Origin: Sedimentisphaerales bacterium
GTDB taxonomy: Bacteria > Planctomycetota > Phycisphaerae > Sedimentisphaerales > SG8-4
Assembly (NCBI GenBank): GCA_016928975.1
Contig: JAFGJR010000223.1
Span: forward strand, 1-48,042
Direction of reading: 5' to 3'
Length of the DNA: 48,042 bases
In this document: in pieces, positions 40,751-48,042 of the stretch
Numbering within the stretch: the first letter of the stretch is position 1
Layout of the letters: each line of letters opens with the position of its first letter
Notes under the pieces: model-generated
What the model saw: only the letters and a program-made list of their open reading frames with translations
Told to the model about the DNA's origin: nothing
Database searches by the model: none
Position numbers and translations under genes: made by a program

Positions 40751-42586
40751 TCACATCGTCTTTTCGACCACTACCTGTTGGCCGGGGGTCAGGTGGGCGG
40801 ATTGGGCGTCTTCGGGACTGAGGAGGAGCAGGCCGGGGGAGGCGAGGGGGCCGGGCGGGGCGGCTTTGACGTGGACGGAGTGGAGGCCGCCGTACCACCA
40901 GCGGGCATCGCTCACGTATAACAGGTCGCCCGGGTCGGCGGACATCTGGTCGAGGGCGGATTGGGGGACTATGACGGTGTTGTTGCCGGCTAACATCGGG
41001 TCGATCTTGGCGGTCAGGCGGACCTTACGGCCGGGGCGGCGGTTGGGCTCGCCTCCTTTGAACTCGCGCATCGCGTCGCGCTGCGTGCCGGCGACGAGAC
41101 CTTTCAAGGCGGCCTGGGGCTTGGGGGCCGTGAACAACGTCACGGCGATACCGATCGCGCCGGCGGCGACGATGCCGAACAGGGCTCGCATGAAGGAGTA
41201 GCTGTCTGGGCCCATGCCGAAATCGAACGGGCCGACGAGGGCGTCGGGCCAGATGAAGGACAGGCCGATCAGGATGCTTCCGCCGGCGATAGTGGCGAAC
41301 GCGGCGGCGGGGCTGTACCGCTTCCAGAGGATTCCCATGAGAATGGCCATCACCACCGGCGGCGTGACGGCGGCGGTGAACATGCTGTGAGCGACGTAGA
41401 TCGACTCCTTCATGAAGACAGGGACCAGCGCCAGGCCCAGACCCGCTGCCGCCAGGCTCGTGATACGAGCCACGAGCAGGTAGTGTTTGTCGCTGCCGGT
41501 GCGGCGGATGTAGGGTCGCCAGATGTCGTTGACGAAGATCGCACTGGCGGCGTTGACGAGCGAATCGGCGGTGCTCATCAGCGCGGCGGTCAGGGCGGCC
41601 AGCACGAACCCGAACACGCCGGGGGCACAGAGGAAGTGGGCGGCCTTGACGAAGGAGTCCCCGGCGTTGGTGGTCAGCTCGCCGTTGTTGACCAGCGCTT
41701 TGGCGAGCCATCCGCCGCAACTGGTGGCGATGGCCGCCAGCGGAGTCAGCAGGAGAATCCAGCAGATCACCATCCGGCGCGAGTCCTTCACGCTCTTGAG
41801 CGAGAGGAATCGCATGATGAAGCCCTGGTGCATCAGCATCAGCGCGCCGGTATTGGCCAGGCCGTCCTGGACGTAGATGCCGATGAAGCTGAACTTGGGC
41901 GGCGCGTTGAAGTCGGAGAAGGCGTACTTGTGGGTCTGGGGCAGCAGGGACCAGAAGTGCTCGAAGCCGCCGAAGTGCCAGACGCCGGCGGCGAACAGGG
42001 CCAGGCCGGTGATCAGCAGGATCACTCCCTGCGCCAGGTCGGTCATGATGACCGCGGTCTGGCCGCCGGAGAACACGTACAGGGCGACCGCCGCGGCGGT
42101 GATCGTGGCGCCGGTCATGACCTGCCAGCCGAGCAGGGTGTGCAGGGCCTTGCCCAGCGTGACGAGGTTGATGCCGACATAGCCGATAATGTAGATCAAG
42201 ATAATGAACGTGGCCGCCACGCGGGTCCTCTTGTCGAAGCGGGCCTCCAGGTACTCGGGGATCGATACGATCTTCTTGTAGTAGATGATCGGGATCCAGA
42301 CGAGCGTGAGGAGGGGCACCCAGAACCAGTCGTTGAAGTAGGTCTGCGTGCTGGAGACGCCGTACGTGAATCCGACCTCGCTGTACTTGATGAAGCTGTA
42401 GCTGCCGACGAGGGTGGCGATGCACGAGAAGGAGATGAGCCACCAGGAGAACCGCTGGCCGCCGAAGAAGAAGTCCTTCGTGGTGGCGGTGTAGCGGGCG
42501 AACCACAGGCCGAAGATCATGATGCCGGCGAAATAGGCGAGCAAGACGACGTAATCGACGGTGCCCCCGATGGCCTGGGCGATCAT
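40751..42586 (-). CDS. Sodium:solute symporter (SSF family)
   Basis: A 611-residue SSF transporter with about 13-14 membrane segments. Seen are the opening DYVVLLAYFAGIMIFGLWFA, the FFFGGQRFSWWLISFSCIAT block, YVFSGGQTAVIMTDLAQGVI and ALTAALMSTADSLVNAASAI, where the serines bind sodium. The last 110 residues form a soluble tail (QSALDQMSADPGDLLYVSDA) found in planctomycete symporters. GGAGG stands 7 bases before the ATG at 42586. The gene is coupled by a four-base overlap to a 74-residue membrane protein. Neighbouring glycosidases suggest a sugar or sugar-acid substrate, by inference. Confidence 0.9.
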   Translation of the reverse strand: MIAQAIGGTVDYVVLLAYFAGIMIFGLWFARYTATTKDFFFGGQRFSWWLISFSCIATLVGSYSFIKYSEVGFTYGVSSTQTYFNDWFWVPLLTLVWIPIIYYKKIVSIPEYLEARFDKRTRVAATFIILIYIIGYVGINLVTLGKALHTLLGWQVMTGATITAAAVALYVFSGGQTAVIMTDLAQGVILLITGLALFAAGVWHFGGFEHFWSLLPQTHKYAFSDFNAPPKFSFIGIYVQDGLANTGALMLMHQGFIMRFLSLKSVKDSRRMVICWILLLTPLAAIATSCGGWLAKALVNNGELTTNAGDSFVKAAHFLCAPGVFGFVLAALTAALMSTADSLVNAASAIFVNDIWRPYIRRTGSDKHYLLVARITSLAAAGLGLALVPVFMKESIYVAHSMFTAAVTPPVVMAILMGILWKRYSPAAAFATIAGGSILIGLSFIWPDALVGPFDFGMGPDSYSFMRALFGIVAAGAIGIAVTLFTAPKPQAALKGLVAGTQRDAMREFKGGEPNRRPGRKVRLTAKIDPMLAGNNTVIVPQSALDQMSADPGDLLYVSDARWWYGGLHSVHVKAAPPGPLASPGLLLLSPEDAQSAHLTPGQQVVVEKTM

Positions 42587-42807
42587 AGCGATCCTCCGTT
42601 GGCCCAGTGGGGCGCCAGGAACGTGAAGACGCACATGAGGGCCAGCAGCAGGAGATAGCCGACGATCAGGATGACCAGGAGCCGGCGGTCCTCCGCGATC
42701 CGCAGGTTAAGGTATCCGCCGCGCAGGCCGGCCCAGATTCCGAGGACGCACAGCACGGCCCCGACGCCGAACTCGCAGACAATCGGCCACACTCGCAGCA
42801 TGTTCAT
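42583..42807 (-). CDS. Small membrane protein coupled to the symporter
   Basis: A 74-residue protein with two hydrophobic segments (VCEFGVGAVLCVLGIWAGL and LLVILIVGYLLLLALMCVFT) separated by a short polar loop. Its stop overlaps the symporter start (ATGA, 42583-42586). Small two-helix partners are known for a few SSF transporters and other carriers; here a subunit role is inferred from coupling only. It begins 6 bases after the glycerophosphodiesterase stop, so the three genes form one operon. Confidence 0.7.
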   Translation of the reverse strand: MNMLRVWPIVCEFGVGAVLCVLGIWAGLRGGYLNLRIAEDRRLLVILIVGYLLLLALMCVFTFLAPHWANGGSL

Positions 42808-42813
42808 CTGACG

Positions 42814-43620
42814 CTACTCCTGGTTTCTCAACTGCTCTCGGAGCCAGTCGGGGCGGTTGGTGGTGATCCCGTCGACGCCCAGCTTGACCAAGCGCGACGC
42901 CTCCTGCGGATCGTCCACCGTCCACACGTAGAACTTCAGTCCGGACGCCTTGACGGCACGGGCGAACTCCTCGGTGACGCCGTTGAAATCCACGTCCAGG
43001 CCGTCGAGACCGTTGTCCCTGGCCGTCTGGACGAGGTTGGGATCGTAAGGAATCCACTGCTTGGTCTCCTTGACCTGCTTGGCTCCCTTGAGCCAGTACG
43101 TGGGGACGCCGATCAGCTCCCTGGCGGTGGCCACCGTCTCCAGGTCGAAGCCGATGATGACGATCTGCGACAGCTTGCCGCTCTCGACGAGAAGGGGATG
43201 CAGGTAGGGCAGGATCTCCTTGCCGCTCTTGATCTCGACGTAGAGCTTCCGCGAGGGCGGGATCGTCTTGAGCACGTCGTCCAGCAGCGGAATTCGCTCC
43301 CCGGCGAACTGCTCCGCCTTGAAACGGCCCACGTCAAGCTGACAAAGCTCCTGTGAGGTCGCTTCCTTGACTTTCAGGTCTACGCCGGCCGTGCGCTTTG
43401 TCGTGGCATCGTGGATGACGACGATGCGATTGTCCTGGGTCAGGTACACGTCGATCTCCACATTGGCCCGTTTCTGCCAGCCGAGCAGGACCGAGGCCAT
43501 CGTGTTCTCTGGAGCGTCGTACGACGCCCCGCGGTGGGCGATGATCTCCACCGGGCGGGCGCACCCGGACGCACCGAGTGCACACAGACAAAACAATCCA
43601 CCTATGACAGTCCGTTTCAT
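42814..43620 (-). CDS. Glycerophosphodiester phosphodiesterase, lipoprotein
   Basis: A 268-residue GDPD protein. A lipoprotein signal (CLCALGASGC, Cys20) is followed by the catalytic blocks IIAHRGASYDAPENT (H29, R30), VEIDVYLTQDNRIVVIHDAT (E55, D57, H70) and LDVDFNGVTEEFARAVKASG, ending LVKLGVDGITTNRPDWL. It would hydrolyse glycerophosphodiesters to glycerol-3-phosphate plus an alcohol at the membrane surface. GGAG is 8 bases before the ATG. It heads the operon with the small membrane protein and symporter; a partial copy lies at 40238-40438. Confidence 0.9.
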   Translation of the reverse strand: MKRTVIGGLFCLCALGASGCARPVEIIAHRGASYDAPENTMASVLLGWQKRANVEIDVYLTQDNRIVVIHDATTKRTAGVDLKVKEATSQELCQLDVGRFKAEQFAGERIPLLDDVLKTIPPSRKLYVEIKSGKEILPYLHPLLVESGKLSQIVIIGFDLETVATARELIGVPTYWLKGAKQVKETKQWIPYDPNLVQTARDNGLDGLDVDFNGVTEEFARAVKASGLKFYVWTVDDPQEASRLVKLGVDGITTNRPDWLREQLRNQE

Positions 43621-43735
43621 TTCGGGCACTCCATCAAAACGCGTTCGTGACGCCGTGACCGGTCGCCATGCTATCGTTCTCGCCACGTCAGCACAAGACC
43701 CGTGTCACTGCTGAGTCGTACGAACGGGTTCGGTG

Positions 43736-43757
43736 GGGCGAGCGTCCTCGCTCGCCC
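43736..43757. repeat. Perfect hairpin in the GH29/GDPD spacer
   Basis: GGGCGAGCG and CGCTCGCCC form a 9-bp stem with loop TCCT. It lies after the esterase-GH29 gene and before the GDPD gene on the minus strand, with no T-run; it may act as a weak terminator or be a repeat. Confidence 0.5.
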
Positions 43758-43780
43758 AGGGTCGTGCGGGGGCGCACGAG

Positions 43781-45898
43781 CTACGAAGAGGCTGGCGTGT
43801 CCACGGCGGGGATGTCGTCGGCGGAGCCATCGAGTATCAACTTGACGACCGTGTCGGGGCTGTGCGAATCCGGCTGGGCGATAGTCAGTGCGATGCCGAC
43901 GTCGGTCTGTGCGACGTTGACTGTGCCGCCGATGAGCAACTGGCTCTGGACGATCTTCTTCGGCAGTGGCGGCAGGGACAAGGTCCTGGCGGGCGGCGTC
44001 AGGATGTGGACGTACACGACGTTGGCCCGGCGGGTGCTGACGATCGAGGGCGAGGGCTTGAAGGGCCCGCCGCGAGTGGCGTAGATGCTCTCGCCGTTCT
44101 GCTCCAGCCAGGCGCCGACCTCGCGCAGCACCTCGACCTGTCGCGGCTCGATACGCCCATCCGGCATGGGACCCGTGTTGAGCAGCAGATTGCCGTCGCC
44201 GCCGGCCGTGCGTGCGAGAATCTGGATGACTTCTTGCGCCGACTTGATGGTGTCGTTCGGCTTCCACGACCATTGCGTGCCGAGCGTCATGCACGTCTCC
44301 CACGGGCGCCGGTCGTCGTACTGGCCGATGCGCTGCTCGGGGGTGTAGTAGTCGGCATTGTCGCTGAGAATCTGGTTGTCGTTGTTGCCGACGCCGAGAT
44401 CGAGGCGGTTCGTGAGGATGATCTGCGGCTGCAAACCCCGGACGATGGCGTACGTGGCGGGCTGGTCATACAGCGGCTCGCGTCCGTCCCAGTCGAACCA
44501 GAGCAGGTCGATGCGACCGTAATGGCTCAGCAGCTCGCGGACCTCTTTCTGCATCCGGACGACAAACGGCGCGTTGCGCTCCGTGCGGAAGTCGGGGTCG
44601 CGCCAGTCCATCGGCGAGAAGTACCAGCCGATTCGCATCCCCGAATCATGAGCCGCCTGTGCCAATTCCCCACACACATCGCGCTTGAATGGCGTGCTCG
44701 CGACGTTGTAGCTGTCCGCCTGCGAGTGCCACAGCAGGAAGCCGTCGCAGTGCTTGGCAGTGAGCACCATGTACTTCATACCGGCAGCGCGGGCCGTGTC
44801 CACCCACTCCTTGGCGTCGAACTGGACCGGATTGAAACGCTCGTAGAGATGGTCGTAGACGTCGGCGGGCGTCGGGCCTTTGTTGGGGCACTTCGTGTTC
44901 GTGTTCGCACGCGACCAACTGATCTCCAGACCCGTCAGGCTGACCGGGCCCCAATGGAGGAACATGCCGAATCGCGCCTGCCGCCACCACGCCAGCCTCG
45001 CCTCTCGCTGGGCTTGCCCTTGCAGGATTGCCGCGAGGAACTCGGCGGTCAACCTCGGCACATTCGGGTCTTTGAACCCGCCGGGACCGCCGCCTTTGAC
45101 GGTATAGAAGGTCACGGGGACTCCGGCCTCCTTCAATGTGGCCGCGAGTAGCTCGCTTTGATGATGGGGCACCAGCGGGTCCCGGTCGCCGTGACAGATC
45201 AGGAAGGGCGGGTCGTCCTTCGTCACGTACGTGATCGGGTTGGCCCTGGCCACCTTATCCTTGTTCTCCTGAATTGGGCCGCCGACAAGCTGCGATTCCG
45301 GGGAGTCCGCGTCGTTATGCACCATTCCGCTGGGCAGACGGTGTGCGTCCATCTGCAGGAAGTCCGTCGGGCCGAAGAGGTCCACCACCGCCTGCACGCG
45401 GCTGGACACTCCCGGGTTCTCACCGACGTCGAATTCTCTCACGTCGCCGGTCGTGCCGAGCATGGCGGACAGGTGTCCCCCGGCGGAGCTGCCCATCGCC
45501 ACGAAGCGGTTCGGGTCGAGCCGATACTCGCTCGCGTGGGCACGCAGCCAGCGGACCGCGGCCTTGCAGTCCTCGATCTGCGCAGGAAAGATCGCGTGCT
45601 GGCTCAGGCGGTAGTTGATCGATGCCACCGCGTACCCGCGCGACAGGTATTGCAGAGGCACTCCACCTTCCTTGCTGCCCGCGCGGAAGGCGCCGCCGTG
45701 GATATTGATGATCAGCGGCAGGTTCTGTCCCTCTTTCGGCAGATACAGATCCAGCTTCTGGCGAGCATGTCCGTTCGGCACGTAGGCCAGGTCGCGGTAG
45801 GCGGCGGCGCCCTCGGGCAAACGGGGTGGGCCGGGCTGGGCGCTTGCGGCCGATAGCGGGACCAGAAACCCCAGCGTGAAAACGATCGACTTCGTCAT
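43781..45898 (-). CDS. Secreted esterase-alpha-L-fucosidase (GH29) fusion
   Basis: A 705-residue two-domain enzyme. A signal peptide (residues 1-20) precedes an alpha/beta-hydrolase (about 30-295) with oxyanion block [11 protein letters not shown], nucleophile [13 protein letters not shown] (Ser138) and HGDRDPLVP (Asp240). Where a catalytic histidine is expected (GGGHGGF in relatives) this protein has GGGPGGF, so the esterase may be inactive. The GH29 domain (about 300-640) shows [26 protein letters not shown] and DLLWFDWDG, with Asp469 as the likely nucleophile, and a C-terminal beta-domain. GGAG lies before the ATG. The fusion suggests de-esterification combined with fucose release. Confidence 0.88.
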   Translation of the reverse strand: MTKSIVFTLGFLVPLSAASAQPGPPRLPEGAAAYRDLAYVPNGHARQKLDLYLPKEGQNLPLIINIHGGAFRAGSKEGGVPLQYLSRGYAVASINYRLSQHAIFPAQIEDCKAAVRWLRAHASEYRLDPNRFVAMGSSAGGHLSAMLGTTGDVREFDVGENPGVSSRVQAVVDLFGPTDFLQMDAHRLPSGMVHNDADSPESQLVGGPIQENKDKVARANPITYVTKDDPPFLICHGDRDPLVPHHQSELLAATLKEAGVPVTFYTVKGGGPGGFKDPNVPRLTAEFLAAILQGQAQREARLAWWRQARFGMFLHWGPVSLTGLEISWSRANTNTKCPNKGPTPADVYDHLYERFNPVQFDAKEWVDTARAAGMKYMVLTAKHCDGFLLWHSQADSYNVASTPFKRDVCGELAQAAHDSGMRIGWYFSPMDWRDPDFRTERNAPFVVRMQKEVRELLSHYGRIDLLWFDWDGREPLYDQPATYAIVRGLQPQIILTNRLDLGVGNNDNQILSDNADYYTPEQRIGQYDDRRPWETCMTLGTQWSWKPNDTIKSAQEVIQILARTAGGDGNLLLNTGPMPDGRIEPRQVEVLREVGAWLEQNGESIYATRGGPFKPSPSIVSTRRANVVYVHILTPPARTLSLPPLPKKIVQSQLLIGGTVNVAQTDVGIALTIAQPDSHSPDTVVKLILDGSADDIPAVDTPASS

Positions 45899-45989
45899 GG
45901 TCGTCTCCTGTTACATTCGCATTCCCATTGTAGACGCAGGCCGGCGAACATGCAAACGGAGGTCCGCGGAAGCTGACGGACGGTGGGTA

Positions 45990-46018
45990 TTGACATGGCC
46001 GGTCGGGACTCCTATAGT
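45990..46018 (+). promoter_or_regulatory. Leaderless-type promoter of the lipoprotein hydrolase gene
   Basis: TTGACA and TATAGT with a 17-base spacer; the -10 ends 7 bases before the ATG at 46026 and no ribosome site is present. Confidence 0.65.
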
Positions 46019-46025
46019 TGGCATC

Positions 46026-46925
46026 ATGGATAGTGAGTCCAGAGACCGGTCTTGTTCGTGCCTGCTTGCCGTCGTGGCTTGGATGGTCGGCGGCCTCCTT
46101 CTTTCGTCGTGCCGCAGTCCCGGGGCGGTGCCCGGCACGCTGTATCTGACAGACGTGGCAGATCGACGGACGCTCATTCCCGTCACACCGGATACCGTGT
46201 GCGTCGAGCCCAACCTTGTCATCGTCACTCACGGATGGTGGGAACGGGAACCCTGGCCGACGGACCTGGCACTGGCCATTGCCGCGCAGACCGACCCCCG
46301 GCAATGGCGTTGCGGCTGGTATGACTGGCATCGTGAAGCCCGCCGCCTGCGACCCTGGGAGGCCACCCGAATCGGGCGCGACCGGGCCGGGCCGTATCTG
46401 GGTCAGGAAATCTTGCGACTCTCCCGCCAGTGGCGGCACATCCATCTGATCGGCCACTCGGCGGGCGCCTGGGTCATTGACGCGGCGGCTCTGAGGATCG
46501 CCGACGAGACCCACGCGGATGTTCATCTCACGTTTCTCGACGCCTATGTTCCTGACCACTGGGATGAGTCGATTCTCGGCGCTCTGGCACGGAAGTCACC
46601 GGATCGCTGCTGGGCCGAGCAGTACTTCACGCGCGACTTCCTCTTCCACCGCATCCTCGACACCCCGCTGACCTACGCGCACAATGTAGATATTACAGAC
46701 ACCAATCCCGGATCCATCGGCCACAAGTTCCCCTGGATTTGGTATCGGGCCACCGTGACCGGACAGTACAAGCCTTCAAGCTGGTTCGTCGGCAAGACCG
46801 TCCGGTGCCGGGCGGGCGACATCGAGTATGGCTTCGCCCGGTCGCTTGAGAAGGATTCGCAGCATTGGGAGCAGAGCCGCTCACTTCCGGCGGGCGGCAG
46901 GACCATCCGGTTGCTCCCCGAGTGA
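46026..46925 (+). CDS. Lipoprotein alpha/beta hydrolase (lipase-like)
   Basis: A 299-residue protein with a lipoprotein signal (WMVGGLLLSSCRS, Cys about 29) and an alpha/beta-hydrolase fold: the strand LVIVTHGWWER, the nucleophile elbow HLIGHSAGAWVIDAAA and the acidic strand VHLTFLDAYVPDHWDE. A late histidine in SIGHKFPWIWY may complete the triad. The layout resembles lipase class 3/PGAP1-like hydrolases. The start is fixed by the promoter ending 7 bases upstream, which excludes the 50-codon upstream extension of the frame. It diverges from the esterase-GH29 gene. Confidence 0.75.
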   Translation: MDSESRDRSCSCLLAVVAWMVGGLLLSSCRSPGAVPGTLYLTDVADRRTLIPVTPDTVCVEPNLVIVTHGWWEREPWPTDLALAIAAQTDPRQWRCGWYDWHREARRLRPWEATRIGRDRAGPYLGQEILRLSRQWRHIHLIGHSAGAWVIDAAALRIADETHADVHLTFLDAYVPDHWDESILGALARKSPDRCWAEQYFTRDFLFHRILDTPLTYAHNVDITDTNPGSIGHKFPWIWYRATVTGQYKPSSWFVGKTVRCRAGDIEYGFARSLEKDSQHWEQSRSLPAGGRTIRLLPE

Positions 46926-46964
46926 CGTCGATCGGATGGCGCGCCTCCTGAAGCCATGAAAAGA

Positions 46965-47033
46965 GAGGCCGTAGGACCTCCGTTCTGGCCCTACAGCCTC
47001 GTGGAAACCCCAGACTTCGTCGCCGGGGCTTTC
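46965..47033. terminator. Two hairpins between convergent genes
   Basis: GAGGCCGTAGG/CCTACAGCCTC (46965-46975, 46990-47000; one mismatch) is followed by GAAACCCC/GGGGCTTTC (47004-47011, 47025-47033; one bulge). They lie between the lipoprotein hydrolase and the VWA gene and probably act in both directions; neither has a clear T-run. Confidence 0.4.
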
Positions 47034-47092
47034 CTGTCAACTGAATGTCATCGACGTCTCAACCTGTGGCTTCCACAAACGTCCATTTGGTT

Positions 47093-47581
47093 TCACCGCT
47101 GATTGCACAGCTCGGCGCAGCGGAACCGCTTCGCGCCCTGTCCGTGGGCGGATCCGTCAGTCACCACGATTTCGAGACCGTGCTCCGGGTTTCCCGCATC
47201 TTCGCCCTGGCAGACAGCGGTCTCATAGGTGACGATGTACTCGTTCTTCAGGGCGCCGGCGATCTTCCGGTAGATCTCCTTGAGATCGTTCGAATCCGGG
47301 GCGCAATGGTACATACCTCCCGTCTGTATGGCGATAGTGGACAGGATCGCCTCGTCCACTTCGCTTCCGAGGCCGATCGTGAACACCGGTACGCCCACGC
47401 CCTGCGCATAACTGATGACCTCCGTCGCGCTGCGTCCCGGCGGCGATTTGGTGTCTCTTCCATCCGTCATCACGATCACCGCCTTGCTGCGTGGCTGCTC
47501 GACGGCATCCGTGACGAGCACTGTAGCGCGGATCTCCGGGCAGTCCGAACCGTCGCCATTGGCGAGTAGATGGAACCTCAT
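47093..47581 (-). pseudogene. Truncated von Willebrand factor A (VWA) domain gene
   Basis: The frame holds the second half of a VWA domain: SKAVIVMTDGRDTKSPPG, then SYAQGVGVPVFTIGLGSEVD, then QTGGMYHCAPDSNDLKEIYR. The first half, including the metal-binding DxSxS, is absent: upstream the frame reaches a TGA after about 21 unrelated codons. The apparent ATG at 47581 gives 162 residues with no ribosome site. A remnant of a larger VWA surface protein is the likeliest reading; a short independent gene cannot be excluded. Confidence 0.6.
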
Positions 47582-47848
47582 CAGAATGGGTTTGGGCGAC
47601 GCTCTGTACGCGCCGAGGTCGATCTGCTCGAACGATCACGTCGACCGCCATGTGTTGGTGTAGGACTTCAAGACAGTGCCGCAGTGCTGTCGGTCGTGCG
47701 GCGACTGAGGCGATCTGACCGGTCAGACCTGCTGGGACTATGCAATCACACCGTCGATCTTGCGCGCCGGTAGGAAAATCTCAAGGCATGCCTGCGCGAG
47801 CGCACGTATGGCACCCGGCCCGTGCGTGGTGACGCCATAGGGCGTTTC

Positions 47849-47939
47849 AGTAGCATGGGCGTCTCGCCCATGAAGGACAGTCACGGGCAAAGCGTGCCCT
47901 CGCGAAGGCGCGGGATGCCCGTGCTACGGATGCCCTGGC
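47849..47939. repeat. Palindromic repeat element near the window end
   Basis: CATGGGCG and CGCCCATG (47854-47861, 47865-47872) form a hairpin, and the outer GTAGCA and TGCTAC close a larger palindrome around GGGCAAAGCGTGCCC and GGGATGCCC. It is of the same style as the GATGGGCGTGGCGCCCGGGC segment near 14523. The remaining sequence from 47582 to the window end holds no gene I can support. Confidence 0.55.
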
Positions 47940-48042
47940 GGGCACACGACGAACGCGCCCGCCGGCGGCCCACGGGGAGCACACAGAATTGCCGGTCCCT
48001 TAGCCCTTGCGGGACAGGCATTTATGAGAGAAATGCAGCGGA

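Noticed and set aside
41387..43356. Long plus-strand frames opposite the symporter and GDPD genes
   Set aside because: Composition is Glu/Gly/Asp-Gln biased as expected for antisense of GC-rich membrane-protein codons; no motif or ribosome site.
43736..43757. Hairpin as a strong terminator of the GH29 fusion gene
   Set aside because: The stem is perfect but no T-run follows on either strand, so it is reported as a repeat only.

Overview
The window reads as a piece of a high-GC Planctomycetota genome, most likely from the Phycisphaerae/Sedimentisphaerales side. This is inferred from a PEP-CTERM-like sorting tail starting VPAPGAILLG, a remnant of a GLUG-motif surface protein, tandem FG-GAP/VCBS proteins, and many secreted carbohydrate-active enzymes. 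No tRNA, rRNA, CRISPR array, intact IS element or replication origin was seen.

Layout. 0-5 kb: 3' end of an alpha-L-rhamnosidase-like gene, a GT39/ArnT-type glycosyltransferase coupled to a PAP2 phosphatase, a fumarylacetoacetate-hydrolase-family enzyme, and a coiled-coil tail-anchored protein. 5-6 kb: a two-gene HEPN cassette with an unrecognised partner. 6-13.5 kb: a long minus-strand block of two ABC-2 exporter cassettes; the upstream one begins with two FG-GAP/VCBS surface proteins and ends with a Lgt-like fragment, the downstream one begins with a methyltransferase. 13.6-14.8 kb: a MutS-like gene end, a Nudix gene and a GLUG-protein remnant. 14.8-19 kb: a small-module island (HEPN-MNT pair, frameshifted AT-rich gene, MNT-HEPN pair, YhaM-like nuclease, tandem TIR proteins). 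19-25.4 kb: small redox/hypothetical genes, an AGE-family epimerase, a Tat-type FAD oxidoreductase coupled to a NapGH-like polyferredoxin, and a CE15-type esterase. 25.6-26.5 kb: a nucleotidyltransferase with a deeply overlapping small partner. 26.7-33 kb: two secreted glycosidase-like proteins, xseA-xseB, an unknown gene plus RHH antitoxin, and a RelE-type pair. 33-36.3 kb: methyltransferase, GH5 enzyme, MNT-HEPN pair whose HEPN gene carries an in-frame stop. 36.3-39.5 kb: truD, mtfA, a possibly frameshifted Cys-rich gene and a PEP-CTERM protein. 39.7-40.7 kb: repeats and gene fragments. 40.7-46 kb: SSF symporter with a small membrane partner, glycerophosphodiesterase lipoprotein, and an esterase-GH29 fusion. 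46-48 kb: a lipoprotein hydrolase, a truncated VWA gene and repeats.

Together the genes suggest a polysaccharide-degrading bacterium: rhamnosidase, epimerase, glucuronoyl esterase, GH5, GH29 and sugar-type symporter point to plant or algal glycan use, while at least seven toxin-antitoxin or defence-like modules are scattered among them. Several genes have near-consensus sigma70 promoters whose -10 box ends only 6-7 bases before the start codon, implying leaderless mRNAs; this is seen mostly at the toxin/defence genes.
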